From Clostridium_AM tanneri (GTDB lineage Bacteria; Bacillota; Clostridia; Clostridiales; Clostridiaceae), in the NCBI RefSeq assembly GCF_033659955.1, contig NZ_JARUJP010000010.1, positions 62,001 to 126,000 on the forward strand: DNA of 64,000 bases, given 5' to 3'. Within the stretch, counting starts at the first letter, position 1. Each line of letters opens with the position of its first letter. Shown piece after piece: positions 25,423 through 34,018 of this stretch. Below the pieces are notes generated by a model, which had not been told where the DNA came from, did not search any database, and was given only the letters and a program-made list of their open reading frames with translations. The translations under genes were made by a program, and so were the position numbers.

Positions 25423-27495
25423 ATGGAAACTAAAATTATGGACAAAGATAAGGCCCTAGTTAAACCAGAGGTTTTTAAGAAAATAATTTTAGCAACCACA
25501 TTAGGAGTAATCTTAATCTATATTAGCTTTATAAATTATTTATTGTTTCACACTGTTATTGAAGTAGCCACCGTAATCTTTTACTTTAGTGTTTCTATAA
25601 TTGCTATAAATACCTACAAAATATCAAACAATAGTTATTTTACTTTCTTAGGAATTTCATTTGCTTTTTCTGGTTTCTTTAATCTGCTTCATGCTTTAAC
25701 CTATAAAGGTATTGGAATATTTTATGGAGATACAGCAAATTTAGCTACACAACTATGGATTATTACAAGATTTTTACAAAGTGTCTCTCTTCTTATAGCA
25801 TTTACTTTTATCGAGAAAAAGTTGAAGGAAAAGACTTCAATTCTAATTTACCTCATAATATCTATATTTTTATTATTGTCTGTATTTTTATGGGGGATAT
25901 TCCCTGATTGTTATGTAACAGGAGTAGGATTAACTTTATTTAAAAAACTAGGTGAATACGTAATAGCATTAATATCAATAGCTTCAATTCTTATTTTAAT
26001 GAAGAACAAGAAGGCCTTTGATAAAAGTGTATATACTTATATGATATTTTCTCTTGCAATAATGATTGTTTCAGAAATATTTTTTACCCTATATTCAGAT
26101 GTTTTTGATATATCTAATATGATTGGTCATGTAATGTATGCAGTATCTTCTTACCTTATGTACAAAGTTGTAAGTACTATATGTATTAAAAATCCCTATG
26201 AACTTCTATTTTATCAGTTAAGTGAAACAAATCAAGCATTAAAGCTAAAAGCTGAAGAGTTAGAAAAATCTAATGAGAAATTAAAGATAGAAATAAGGAA
26301 ACATAGAATTACAGAAAATGAGCTTATCATAAGTGAAAAAAGATATAAAACCCTTGTAGACAACTTACCTGATGCTATATTTGTTCATGTAGATGGAGAG
26401 ATACAACTTGTAAATGACGAGGCAAAGAAGCTTTTGGGAGCATCAGACTCTAGTGAAATCCAAGGGAAGATGTTATCCAGCTTTATTCATAAAGATTATC
26501 ACAGTTTGCTCTATAAAAGACTAGATAACTTAAAGGAAGAGTCAAGTATTGTGCCAATAGTTGAAGAGAAGTTTATCAAACTCAATGGACAAATTGTAGA
26601 TGTTGATATTACAAGTACTTGTTCTGTAAAAGAAGGAAAAAATGTTGTTATTAGTGTTGTTAGAGACATAACTGAACGAAAATTACTAAACGAAGTAATA
26701 GAATACGATAACTTAAAAAGGGAGTTTTTTGCTAACATCTCCCATGAGTTTAGAACTCCTTTAAATATTATACATGCTACAGTACAATTTATAGAAAAAT
26801 ATATTATTGACGATTCCTCGGACAATACTAGAGAAAAACTAGAAAGAAATATAAAGTCAGTAAAGCATAATTGTTATAGACTTCTTAGGTTAGTTAACAA
26901 CCTAATTGATAGTACAAAAATAGATTCAGGATTTTTAAAACTAAGTCTTACTAATTGTAATATTGTAAATGTAATTGAGGAAATAACTTTATCTGTTGCT
27001 CAATACGTAGAAACTAAGAAGGTTAGATTAGTGTTTGATACTGATGTAGAGGAAAAAATAATGGCCTGTGACATAGAAAAAATGGAAAGAATTATGCTTA
27101 ATCTTCTTTCCAATGCAGTTAAATTCACAAATCCAGGAGACGATATATTTGTATTAATAGAGGACAGGGGAGAGAGTATTATTATATCTGTTAGAGATAC
27201 AGGAATTGGAATACCAAAGCAAAAGCTTGAAGTGATATTTGATAAGTTCAGACAAGTGGACAAGTCCCTAACAAGAAATCATGAGGGCAGCGGAATGGGA
27301 CTTTCTATTGTAAAAGCCCTTGTTGATATGCAGGGAGGTAAAATTACTGTAAACAGCAAGTATGGAGAGGGTAGTGAATTTAAGATGCAGTTTCCAACTA
27401 AAGTGTTGGATTTTAATGAAGCTGATCTTGAAATTGCCGCAGATAGTGATAGGATAGATCCAGTGCATATAGAATTTTCTGATATATATTTTTAG
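25423..27495 (+). CDS. MASE3-PAS sensor histidine kinase
   Basis: The 690-residue kinase has an N-terminal multi-helix MASE3-like membrane domain (about 20-245, with FSGFFNLLHALTYKG) and a short coiled-coil linker. A PAS domain spans about 300-415 (LPDAIFVHVDGEIQLVN). HisKA follows with phospho-His in ANISHEFRTPLN (near 446), then HATPase with N-box LLSNAVKF, DTGIGIP and GSGMGLSI. No response regulator is adjacent, so it is an orphan; partners cannot be named. The signal for MASE3 domains is unknown. The ATG at 25423 is preceded by a weak AATGGAG site. Confidence 0.9.
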   Translation: METKIMDKDKALVKPEVFKKIILATTLGVILIYISFINYLLFHTVIEVATVIFYFSVSIIAINTYKISNNSYFTFLGISFAFSGFFNLLHALTYKGIGIFYGDTANLATQLWIITRFLQSVSLLIAFTFIEKKLKEKTSILIYLIISIFLLLSVFLWGIFPDCYVTGVGLTLFKKLGEYVIALISIASILILMKNKKAFDKSVYTYMIFSLAIMIVSEIFFTLYSDVFDISNMIGHVMYAVSSYLMYKVVSTICIKNPYELLFYQLSETNQALKLKAEELEKSNEKLKIEIRKHRITENELIISEKRYKTLVDNLPDAIFVHVDGEIQLVNDEAKKLLGASDSSEIQGKMLSSFIHKDYHSLLYKRLDNLKEESSIVPIVEEKFIKLNGQIVDVDITSTCSVKEGKNVVISVVRDITERKLLNEVIEYDNLKREFFANISHEFRTPLNIIHATVQFIEKYIIDDSSDNTREKLERNIKSVKHNCYRLLRLVNNLIDSTKIDSGFLKLSLTNCNIVNVIEEITLSVAQYVETKKVRLVFDTDVEEKIMACDIEKMERIMLNLLSNAVKFTNPGDDIFVLIEDRGESIIISVRDTGIGIPKQKLEVIFDKFRQVDKSLTRNHEGSGMGLSIVKALVDMQGGKITVNSKYGEGSEFKMQFPTKVLDFNEADLEIAADSDRIDPVHIEFSDIYF

Positions 27496-27510
27496 CAAAA
27501 TGAGACAATA

Positions 27511-27550
27511 GGGGCTTGGGGGCAGAGTCCCCAAGCATATGTCCCTTTTT
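27511..27550 (+). terminator. Terminator after the histidine kinase gene
   Basis: GCTTGGGG (27514-27521) pairs with CCCCAAGC (27529-27536), with outer AGGG/CCCT pairing and a TTTTT tract at the end. It is the most GC-rich hairpin in the window. Confidence 0.8.
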
Positions 27551-28133
27551 AAAAGTTAAAGCTCTCTGCAAGATCTAAAGGATTTAAGCAAGTCATTGCC
27601 TCACTCATTATGCAAACACCAGCTGCACCGGCATCTTTCACAGCCTTTACCTTAGTCTTTGTAATTCCTCCAATAGCAAATACAGGGATTACAACGGAAT
27701 TACACACTTCTTTTAAAAATGAAATTCCTTTTGGAGGTATTCCCTTTTTACAATCAGTGGCAAATATATGTCCAGCAACCAAATAGGTAGCGCCTAATTT
27801 TTCTGCTTCTTTTGCCTCAGAGGTGGAGTGAATTGAAGCTCCTATATGAGTAAATTGATGCAGCTCCTTCTTATATATCCTTAAATCTGCCATTGATAAA
27901 TGAATATAGGGTATTTTCATTTTAGCTGCAATCTCAATTTTTTCATTTATAATAAGTGGTACCTGATGAGTATCGCAGATACTTTTTACTTTTAGAGCCA
28001 AATTTTCATATTGGCACAGGTTTAAATCCTTTTCTCTTAGCATAATTCCCTTAGGTTTTCCTTTAGCTATTAAATTTATTTGTTTAAGAAAATCATCCCT
28101 GCAGAGTTTTCGATTAGTTACACAAATTAGCAT
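27549..28133 (-). CDS. thiE: Thiamine phosphate synthase/TenI-family protein
   Basis: The 194-residue TIM-barrel protein has ThiE/TenI features: GIMLREKDL (phosphate and pyrophosphate binding, about 29-37), INEKIEIAA, HLSMADLR, ATYLVAGHIFATDCKKG and the phosphate loop FAIGGITK. ThiE joins hydroxymethylpyrimidine pyrophosphate to thiazole phosphate; TenI homologues instead aromatise the thiazole. The HLSMADLR in place of the canonical H(V/L)GQ-D motif leaves the choice open. It is the last gene of the thiSFGHE operon, so thiazole-branch work is likely either way. A decayed copy lies near 33.8 kb. Confidence 0.85.
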   Translation of the reverse strand: MLICVTNRKLCRDDFLKQINLIAKGKPKGIMLREKDLNLCQYENLALKVKSICDTHQVPLIINEKIEIAAKMKIPYIHLSMADLRIYKKELHQFTHIGASIHSTSEAKEAEKLGATYLVAGHIFATDCKKGIPPKGISFLKEVCNSVVIPVFAIGGITKTKVKAVKDAGAAGVCIMSEAMTCLNPLDLAESFNF

Positions 28134-28142
28134 ATATTTCTC

Positions 28143-29297
28143 CTATATTCTGATATAGTCGGTATAGACCGGCTGCAATCCTCTGTCTAAAATCATCTGG
28201 TGTATTTCAGCAAGGCTGCGGGGATCAGAAATTTCAAATTGTTCATCCCCTTTTTGTTCCTCTTTGTGACCTCCTACTCCAACATTTACGCCAGCGGATA
28301 TTTTTGTAGCAGCCATTCCTACAACGTTATCACGAAAACCAGCCCTTTCTCTTGTAGATATTGTAATTCCAGCGAAGGGCATAAACAAACGATAAGCAAG
28401 CATAACCTGCAAAAGCTGTTTTTCATGAACATCGTTAGGATTATTATCTGCATTGTTAAGGTAAGGTCTTAAACGAGGTACTGAGAAGGAAATCTCTGCA
28501 TGAGGATATTTTTGCTGTATAAAAAAGGCATGTAAACCTGCTGCAAAGGCGTCCTTTCTAAAATCATCTAGACCAAGCAATGCTCCAAAAGAAACACCAC
28601 GGATTCCTCCAAGAAGTGCACGTTCTTGGGAGTGAAAACGGTAGGGAAAAACTCGTTTTGGTCCCTTTAAATGAACCTGTTCATATTTATCTGTATTATA
28701 GGTCTCCTGATAAACAGAAACAAAATCTGCACCACAGTGATGTAAATAAGCATATTCCTCTGAGTTTAGAGGATAGATTTCAATACCAATGGTAGAAAAA
28801 TATTTTGTAGCCAATTTAATTGCTTCGCCAATATATTCTACTCCAGACTTATGGCGGGATTCACCGGTGAGAATCAAAATTTCTTTTAATCCTGTAGAGG
28901 CAATTTCCTTAAGTTCCTCTTCTATCTCTTTTAAAGACAGCTTTCCACGATGGATTTTATTTTGACAGTTAAAGCCACAATATACACAATGGTTTTCACA
29001 AAAATTTGCAATATACAATGGTGTAAAAATGCAAACAGAGTTACCAAAGTGCTTCTTGGTCTCTAGCATTGATTTTCTAGCCATCTTTTCTAAATAGGGC
29101 ATTGCTGCCGGAGATAATATGGCACCATAATCATCTATTGAGAGAGTATCTTTCAATAGAGCTTTCTGTACATCTATTTCGGTGTATTGATGGTAAGCAT
29201 ATTCTTCTACTAATCTTAAGACTTTGTCCATAATATCAGAGCTTATTACTTCCATGTCCTCTAGATATTCCATAGGGTTTGTTCTACTGACTTCCAT
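28143..29297 (-). CDS. thiH: 2-iminoacetate synthase (tyrosine lyase)
   Basis: The 384-residue radical-SAM enzyme has the cluster motif CENHCVYC (Cys100, Cys104, Cys107; CxxxCxxC) within FTPLYIANFC...GFN, a ThiH hallmark. It cleaves tyrosine to dehydroglycine (2-iminoacetate) and p-cresol, feeding ThiG, and is oxygen-sensitive, as expected in an anaerobe using ThiH rather than ThiO. GGAGGAATAGTT precedes the ATG and lies in the end of thiG, which stops 2 bp before. Confidence 0.95.
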   Translation of the reverse strand: MEVSRTNPMEYLEDMEVISSDIMDKVLRLVEEYAYHQYTEIDVQKALLKDTLSIDDYGAILSPAAMPYLEKMARKSMLETKKHFGNSVCIFTPLYIANFCENHCVYCGFNCQNKIHRGKLSLKEIEEELKEIASTGLKEILILTGESRHKSGVEYIGEAIKLATKYFSTIGIEIYPLNSEEYAYLHHCGADFVSVYQETYNTDKYEQVHLKGPKRVFPYRFHSQERALLGGIRGVSFGALLGLDDFRKDAFAAGLHAFFIQQKYPHAEISFSVPRLRPYLNNADNNPNDVHEKQLLQVMLAYRLFMPFAGITISTRERAGFRDNVVGMAATKISAGVNVGVGGHKEEQKGDEQFEISDPRSLAEIHQMILDRGLQPVYTDYIRI

Positions 29298-29299
29298 AA

Positions 29300-30067
29300 C
29301 TATTCCTCCAAAAATCCAGTTAAAGGACTAGATGCCTCTGCCTTAGAATCCAATACTCGTCCAGGGCCAGCAAGATAGGCTGCACGGCCTGCTTCAATGA
29401 CTTGTCTAAATGCCTTTGCCATTAATGGAATATCTCTTGCTGTTGCAATTGCAGTATTGCACATAATTGCATCAACACCCATTTCCATGGCCTCACAGGC
29501 TTGTGATGGACGGCCAATACCGGCATCTACAACTATTGGTAAATCTATTTCATCTAACAGGATTTTTATGAAATCCTTTGTGCAAAGCCCTTTATTACTT
29601 CCAATTGGTGCAGCTAAAGGCATTATTGCTGCTGCTCCGGCATTTACCAGAGACCTTGCCACATTTAGATCTGGATACATGTAGGGCATAACAATAAATC
29701 CTTCCTTTGCAAGAAGTTCTGTAGCCTTTATTGTTTCATAGTTATCTGGCATTAGGTATTTAGAGTCATGAATTACTTCTACCTTTACAAAATCGCCGCA
29801 GCCCATTTCTCTTGCCAGACGTGCAATCCTCACTGCTTCCTCTGAATTTCTTGCTCCAGAAGTGTTAGGCAGTAACGTAATATTTTTCGGTATATAATCC
29901 AATATATTTTCCTCTCCACCTGTATTTGCACGGCGTAAGGCTAGAGTAATCATTTCTACTTCACCGCTTTCAATAGCTGCTTTTATTAATTCTAATGAAT
30001 ATTTACCTGAACCTAATATAAACCTTGATTTAAACTCATGTCCGCCAATTATTAAACTATCACCCAT
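29300..30067 (-). CDS. thiG: Thiazole synthase
   Basis: The 255-residue barrel has the Schiff-base lysine in GDFVKVEVIHD (Lys95), the SRFILGSGKY N-terminus, ALRRANTGGEENILDYIP, the phosphate-binding APIGSNKG and the C-terminal VDAGIGRPSQACEAMEMG block. It condenses deoxyxylulose 5-phosphate, dehydroglycine and sulfur from ThiS thiocarboxylate. I place the start at 30067, 9 bp after AAGG; an in-frame TTG at 30076 abuts the ribosome site. Confidence 0.95.
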   Translation of the reverse strand: MGDSLIIGGHEFKSRFILGSGKYSLELIKAAIESGEVEMITLALRRANTGGEENILDYIPKNITLLPNTSGARNSEEAVRIARLAREMGCGDFVKVEVIHDSKYLMPDNYETIKATELLAKEGFIVMPYMYPDLNVARSLVNAGAAAIMPLAAPIGSNKGLCTKDFIKILLDEIDLPIVVDAGIGRPSQACEAMEMGVDAIMCNTAIATARDIPLMAKAFRQVIEAGRAAYLAGPGRVLDSKAEASSPLTGFLEE

Positions 30068-30082
30068 TTTCAACATCCTTTC

Positions 30083-30886
30083 CTATACATCATTTATTCC
30101 AAGTAACAATCGCAAAATCATGTTTGCTTGATGACCAGCACAGATCTGCACTCTTGGTGCCATCAATCCCTTTCCAATTCTTGCTCCATTTTCCAAGTCT
30201 CCACACATATATAAGCGATTCATTGGGTTTATTGTCTTAATTAAATTAGAACTATCATAGCCAGCCATACCAGAAGCAGAGACTATTTTAGTATCTGTAA
30301 GCTGTTCTAGTGCCACATTTACCAGCATTGATTTTGCATCAGCTTTATCAAAGGCCTCGCAAATAATATCATACCCACTAAAGAGCTCCTTAACATTATC
30401 CTCTGTTACTCTTACGTTTTGGGTTTCTACTTTTATAAAAGGGTTAATTTCCGCTATCTGTTTCTTTAAAGCCGTAGTTTTAGGCATTCCTAAATGGCTT
30501 ATATAATAACTTTGTCTATTGAGATTACTTGGCTCAACAACATCAAAATCAACTAAAAGCAGTTGTCCCACACCTATTCTTGCAAGCATAACTGCAATAT
30601 TAGATCCAAGTCCCCCTAATCCAGCTATGGCCACCTTGCCTTCCTTTAACTTTCTATGTACATTTGGAGTATGTCTTGCCATCATCATGCTCTCAAGTTC
30701 ATCTTTCTTAGGCATAGTACCTTTGCATATTATGTTTAAAACATCATCTTCTGACACTTTGCAATCTTCATCTATTTGAAAACCATTGAGAATTACAATA
30801 TCCTTTTCATTTCCCATTTGGTCTCTTAGTTCAAAGGCTGTTTTACACTCTAATTCAAATTTCTTTCCATTTACAGTTATTTTCAT
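30083..30886 (-). CDS. thiF: ThiS-like/ThiF fusion, sulfur carrier adenylyltransferase
   Basis: The 267-residue protein joins an N-terminal ThiS-like ubiquitin fold (about 1-56, MKITVNGKKFELE...DDVLNIICKG) to a ThiF/E1-like domain with nucleotide loop AGLGGLGSN (88-96). The ThiS-like part lacks the C-terminal GG tail, so it cannot carry sulfur itself and may act as a docking domain. The CxxC pairs that bind zinc in E. coli ThiF are missing. The protein should adenylate the C-terminus of the free ThiS encoded 3 bp upstream. This short fused form is known in anaerobic Firmicutes. Confidence 0.9.
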   Translation of the reverse strand: MKITVNGKKFELECKTAFELRDQMGNEKDIVILNGFQIDEDCKVSEDDVLNIICKGTMPKKDELESMMMARHTPNVHRKLKEGKVAIAGLGGLGSNIAVMLARIGVGQLLLVDFDVVEPSNLNRQSYYISHLGMPKTTALKKQIAEINPFIKVETQNVRVTEDNVKELFSGYDIICEAFDKADAKSMLVNVALEQLTDTKIVSASGMAGYDSSNLIKTINPMNRLYMCGDLENGARIGKGLMAPRVQICAGHQANMILRLLLGINDV

Positions 30887-30889
30887 TGC

Positions 30890-31084
30890 TTAACCTCCTC
30901 CAACAAACCTAACAACTTCTATAGTATCTTCATCGTAAAGTTCAACATCTTTGTAAGTTGCCTTTGGAACAATTTTGCCATTCCGCTCAACTGCAATTTT
31001 ACACATATCATAATTTTGAGCCTTCAGAAAATCATATAAACTTTGATTTTTCTCTAAAAAAATTGTGATTCCATTAACCTTCAC
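30890..31084 (-). CDS. thiS: Sulfur carrier protein ThiS
   Basis: The 64-residue beta-grasp protein begins MKVNGITIFLE and ends in FVGGG, giving the diglycine tail that is adenylated and converted to a thiocarboxylate. It is the first gene of the thi operon and its stop is 3 bp before thiF. GGTAGTGAGAAAGTGAAGGTT upstream supplies a weak ribosome site near the ATG. Confidence 0.93.
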   Translation of the reverse strand: MKVNGITIFLEKNQSLYDFLKAQNYDMCKIAVERNGKIVPKATYKDVELYDEDTIEVVRFVGGG

Positions 31085-31113
31085 TTTCTCACTACCTTTC
31101 TAAAATTTTAGAC

Positions 31114-31169
31114 AAAAAAAGCACAAAATGAGACTTACACCCTTTCGGTGGTGTACCCCATTTTGTGCT
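31114..31169 (-). terminator. Leader terminator/attenuator of the thi operon
   Basis: On the minus strand AGCACAAAATG pairs with CATTTTGTGCT (11 bp) and is followed at once by TTTTTTT, a textbook intrinsic terminator. Inside, TACACC/GGTGTA forms a second stem separated by an asymmetric internal loop. It lies about 12 nt after the predicted transcription start and before thiS, so it acts in the leader. None of the conserved TPP-riboswitch sequences (CTGAGA, ACCTGATC) is present. Confidence 0.8.
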
Positions 31170-31187
31170 TCTGTTGCAATTAATTGG

Positions 31188-31216
31188 ATTATACTATATT
31201 CGTATATTTTGGTCAA
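31188..31216 (-). promoter_or_regulatory. Sigma-A promoter of the thi operon
   Basis: On the minus strand TTGACC (31216-31211) and TATAAT (31193-31188) are separated by exactly 17 bp. Transcription would start near 31181, immediately before the attenuator hairpin. Confidence 0.8.
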
Positions 31217-31509
31217 GCCTTATCTTTAAAGAAATACTTATGAAAGGCAGTAAAGCTCGTAGTGCCAAGGAATTAATATAACTCACGGCTTTTAGTATGT
31301 TTGTTTTATAGTAGTAATATTGGAGAGGGGAAAATCTGTATCCTATAACCTTAAAGCTACATTAAAATATTGATTTTTGTAATATATTGAAAAATAATGT
31401 CTAAAAATATATAATTATTACATATAATTTAGCGTTAATTGTAATATATAGAAGTTTGCCATGTTTTAAACTTAATAAATTATGTATTTGAAATAAAGGT
31501 GGGACTAGA
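31217..31509. other. AT-rich intergenic region
   Basis: Between the divergent thi promoter and the TPR-protein gene I see no gene, strong hairpin or clear repeat. It presumably holds the promoter of the downstream gene, but no confident -35/-10 pair was identified. Confidence 0.5.
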
Positions 31510-31512
31510 TTG

Positions 31513-32643
31513 ATGAATTTTAACTATGAGATAGACAAAATGAATCCTATTAATATCAGTGATGAGGAATTTAATGCACATGAGATTCCAAAGGCTATTC
31601 GTAAATCCATAGCTTTTTATAACAGGGCTATTAAAAGCTTAAAAATAAGATGTGTTGAGATGGCAATAAATGACCTGAAAAGGTCCTTATCTCTTAATCC
31701 GGATTTTCCTGAAGCATTAAAACTCTTAGGCCTTTGCTACTTTTATAAAAAGAAATATAGTAAGGCTGAGAAAGTTTTAAATAAACTAGCTAAATATGAC
31801 ATCTATACTGTATCAGCAAACAGGTATTTGCAAGAATTAAAAGGGGATGTAACTAGCGGAAAAGGTCTGGATACCATAAAAAATACTGATTTTGACGCTG
31901 ATAACTATGTGAAGGGAGACAGAGTTTCAAGGTTATCTAGAAATAATAAAATAAAAAGGTCCAAGAATTCTGGAAGAAAGTATGCTGTATTATTTTTAGC
32001 CTTAGCTATAATAATCACCATATCAGCAGCAGCTTATAGTAAGTCTTCTGCTATTAAAAGTATTTTCAACAGTGCTGGTAAGGCTGAGACTAAAGAAGAT
32101 AAGGAACTTGAAAAGCAGAGAGCTACAAGGGAAAAGAATAAAAGAATGGATGAAAAACAAAAAACACTGCAAAAGAATTTTCAAGTTACAAAGGAAGAAC
32201 TTGACAACTATAATAATAAAACTATCCTTAATTCAACTTTAAATGATGCTGAAAAATTTTATTACGATGGAAATTATGAAAAGGCGTTGGATAACTTAAT
32301 AATATTAAAGTCTTTAAAACTAGATGAGATGGAAAAGTCTAGGTTTGATAGACTATGGAATAGTATAAAGACAAATGATGTATGGACCATATATAACCAA
32401 GGTAATAAACTATATAAGCAAGGAAATTATCAAGAAGCATTGCCAAAACTTTTAAAAGTTGAACAGGTAGCACCGGAATTAGATATTATGCCATGGGTTC
32501 TTTACCAAATAGGAAACTGCTATAAAGAAGTTAACGATAACACAAAGGCTCTAACATTCTTTGAAAGAGTTAAGAGCGACTATCCAAATACTGAATATGC
32601 AGAATATGCTAGGGGAATGATTAGTGAAATAAATAATAAGTAA
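31513..32643 (+). CDS. Membrane-anchored TPR-repeat protein
   Basis: The 376-residue protein has an N-terminal cytoplasmic TPR pair (about 30-105: MAINDLKRSLSLNPDFPEAL, KKYSKAEKVLNKL). One transmembrane helix follows (about 158-178, YAVLFLALAIIITISAAAY), then a charged coiled coil and C-terminal TPR-like repeats (about 245-370, GNYQEALPKLLKVEQ, KALTFFERVKSDYPNTEYAE). The last resembles the YbgF/Tol-Pal TPR type. Helices on both sides of the membrane suggest a scaffold linking cytoplasmic and surface partners. No specific role is known. An alternative TTG start lies one codon upstream. Confidence 0.75.
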   Translation: MNFNYEIDKMNPINISDEEFNAHEIPKAIRKSIAFYNRAIKSLKIRCVEMAINDLKRSLSLNPDFPEALKLLGLCYFYKKKYSKAEKVLNKLAKYDIYTVSANRYLQELKGDVTSGKGLDTIKNTDFDADNYVKGDRVSRLSRNNKIKRSKNSGRKYAVLFLALAIIITISAAAYSKSSAIKSIFNSAGKAETKEDKELEKQRATREKNKRMDEKQKTLQKNFQVTKEELDNYNNKTILNSTLNDAEKFYYDGNYEKALDNLIILKSLKLDEMEKSRFDRLWNSIKTNDVWTIYNQGNKLYKQGNYQEALPKLLKVEQVAPELDIMPWVLYQIGNCYKEVNDNTKALTFFERVKSDYPNTEYAEYARGMISEINNK

Positions 32644-32650
32644 CTTAAAA

Positions 32651-32737
32651 GACAGTGCTTAAAAAGTAAGCACTGTCAGACGAGACTGTCTCATAATGCA
32701 TAAAGCTGCAATATGAAAAGTCCCTTCTCTATTTTTT
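32651..32737. terminator. Double hairpin between convergent genes
   Basis: GACAGTGCTTA and TAAGCACTGTC form a perfect 11-bp stem (32651-32677), a variant of the repeated terminator core. It is followed by GAGACTGTCTC and a GACT/AGTC pairing ending in CTATTTTTT near 32737. The second part resembles an element near 50.3 kb. Confidence 0.65.
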
Positions 32738-32793
32738 AACTAAATTTTGTTTAAAAAGCAAAAGGTTTATAATGCTTAGTAATGTTATAAGAT

Positions 32794-33687
32794 TTATATA
32801 AATAGCAGAGTAACTCCTATAAGAGCCACGACAGATCCAAAAATCTCCTTTGCCACTATCTTTTCCTTAAAAATCATAATAGAGGCAGGTATGATTAATA
32901 TAGGTGTTATAGAGGTTATTGTTGAAACAATAGCTGTAGGTGCATGTTGAACAGCAAGTAGAGATAAGGATACACCAATAAAAGGTCCAAATATAGAGCC
33001 GACGGTTATATTTTTCATAGCCTTTTTATCCTTCATAGCTGTATAGACATTTCCCCAGTATTTTTTTACTGAAATAACAATACAAAAACCAAAGATTGCA
33101 GCTATAATTCTAATTTGAGTGGCAGCAAAAGGGCTGTAGTCACCCATTCCAAATTTACTGAAAACCAGTCCGAAAGCCTGTCCTAATGCACCTAGAAAGG
33201 CATAAGTAAGTCCCTTCAAAGGTCTGGAAAAAGTGATTTTTTCCTCATCAGAATCTTTAGTCAGTATTACAAGGGCAATGCCTCCAATAGTTGTAGTCAT
33301 TCCTATAAAGCCTAATAGGGTTATTTTTTCTCCCATTAGAAAATAACCAGTAACAGCAGTTATTGGCGGAACTATAGACATTATAAGCTGTGATATACGG
33401 GAACCAATTTCTACATAGGCTTGAAACAAAAATAAATCTCCTAAAACAAAGCCTATTACTCCTGATAACAGCAGCCATAGCCAGGTGAAACCGGAAGCAT
33501 CCGTTGGTAAAAGAAATCCTCTAGTGAAAAGGTTGTAAACTGAAAGCAGTACAAAGGCTATAAAAAGTCTTATTATATTTACACTGAGGGAACCAACCTT
33601 TTTCCCTGCAGACTCAAAGGCTACAGCGGTGATTGTCCAGCATACTGCTGTGGCTAAGGCAGCCAATACTCCTAAATGTGATTGCAT
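32794..33687 (-). CDS. EamA-family (DMT) permease
   Basis: The 297-residue, ten-helix protein contains two EamA repeats, each ending in a glycine/proline pattern (SIVPPITAVTGYFLMGEKI at about 105-123 and SITPILIIPASIMIFKEKI near 265-283). This is the usual signature of drug/metabolite transporters. Such permeases export or take up amino acids, nucleotides or other metabolites; the substrate is not predictable. The gene is single, with a weak GGAGG site (GGAGGAATTTTATT) before the ATG. Confidence 0.85.
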   Translation of the reverse strand: MQSHLGVLAALATAVCWTITAVAFESAGKKVGSLSVNIIRLFIAFVLLSVYNLFTRGFLLPTDASGFTWLWLLLSGVIGFVLGDLFLFQAYVEIGSRISQLIMSIVPPITAVTGYFLMGEKITLLGFIGMTTTIGGIALVILTKDSDEEKITFSRPLKGLTYAFLGALGQAFGLVFSKFGMGDYSPFAATQIRIIAAIFGFCIVISVKKYWGNVYTAMKDKKAMKNITVGSIFGPFIGVSLSLLAVQHAPTAIVSTITSITPILIIPASIMIFKEKIVAKEIFGSVVALIGVTLLFI

Positions 33688-33785
33688 AATAAAATTCCTC
33701 CATTTTTGATAAGCTTTAACTTCCTATTATATTTTAAGACCATAGCAAACATATGTCTATAACTTTGTTCATCTAAAAAGAATTT

Positions 33786-33899
33786 AAAATCTAAAGGGTT
33801 TAGGCAAGTCATTGCCTCACTCATTATGCAAAGGCCAGCTGCACCGGCATCCTTCAGCTTCTTTTGCCTCAGAAATGGAGTGAACTGAAGCTCTTATCT
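33786..33899 (-). pseudogene. Internally deleted remnant of a thiE copy
   Basis: The stretch AGGCAAGTCATTGCCTCACT and the following ATTATGCAAA and CAGCTGCACCGGCATC match the 3' coding region of the thiE gene (27580-27640) at about 90%. It then jumps to CTTCTTTTGCCTCAGA-ATGGAGTGAA-TGAAGCTC, matching 27808-27845. About 165 bp of the thiE sequence is missing between the two parts and both ends are absent. No open frame remains. It is a decayed duplicate of part of thiE, in the same orientation. Confidence 0.85.
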
Positions 33900-34018
33900 A
33901 AGTTAAGTTAGTTATATGGTAACTAAAAGGGTAGTATATATCAAAAAAGTGCGCACTATTACTAGAAATTACTTGTACTTATAATGGTAGTATATAATCT
34001 GTTAGGGGGAATTGAATT

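Noticed and set aside
31114..31216. TPP riboswitch before thiS
   Set aside because: The CTGAGA and ACCTGATC core sequences are absent and the leader is too short for the aptamer.
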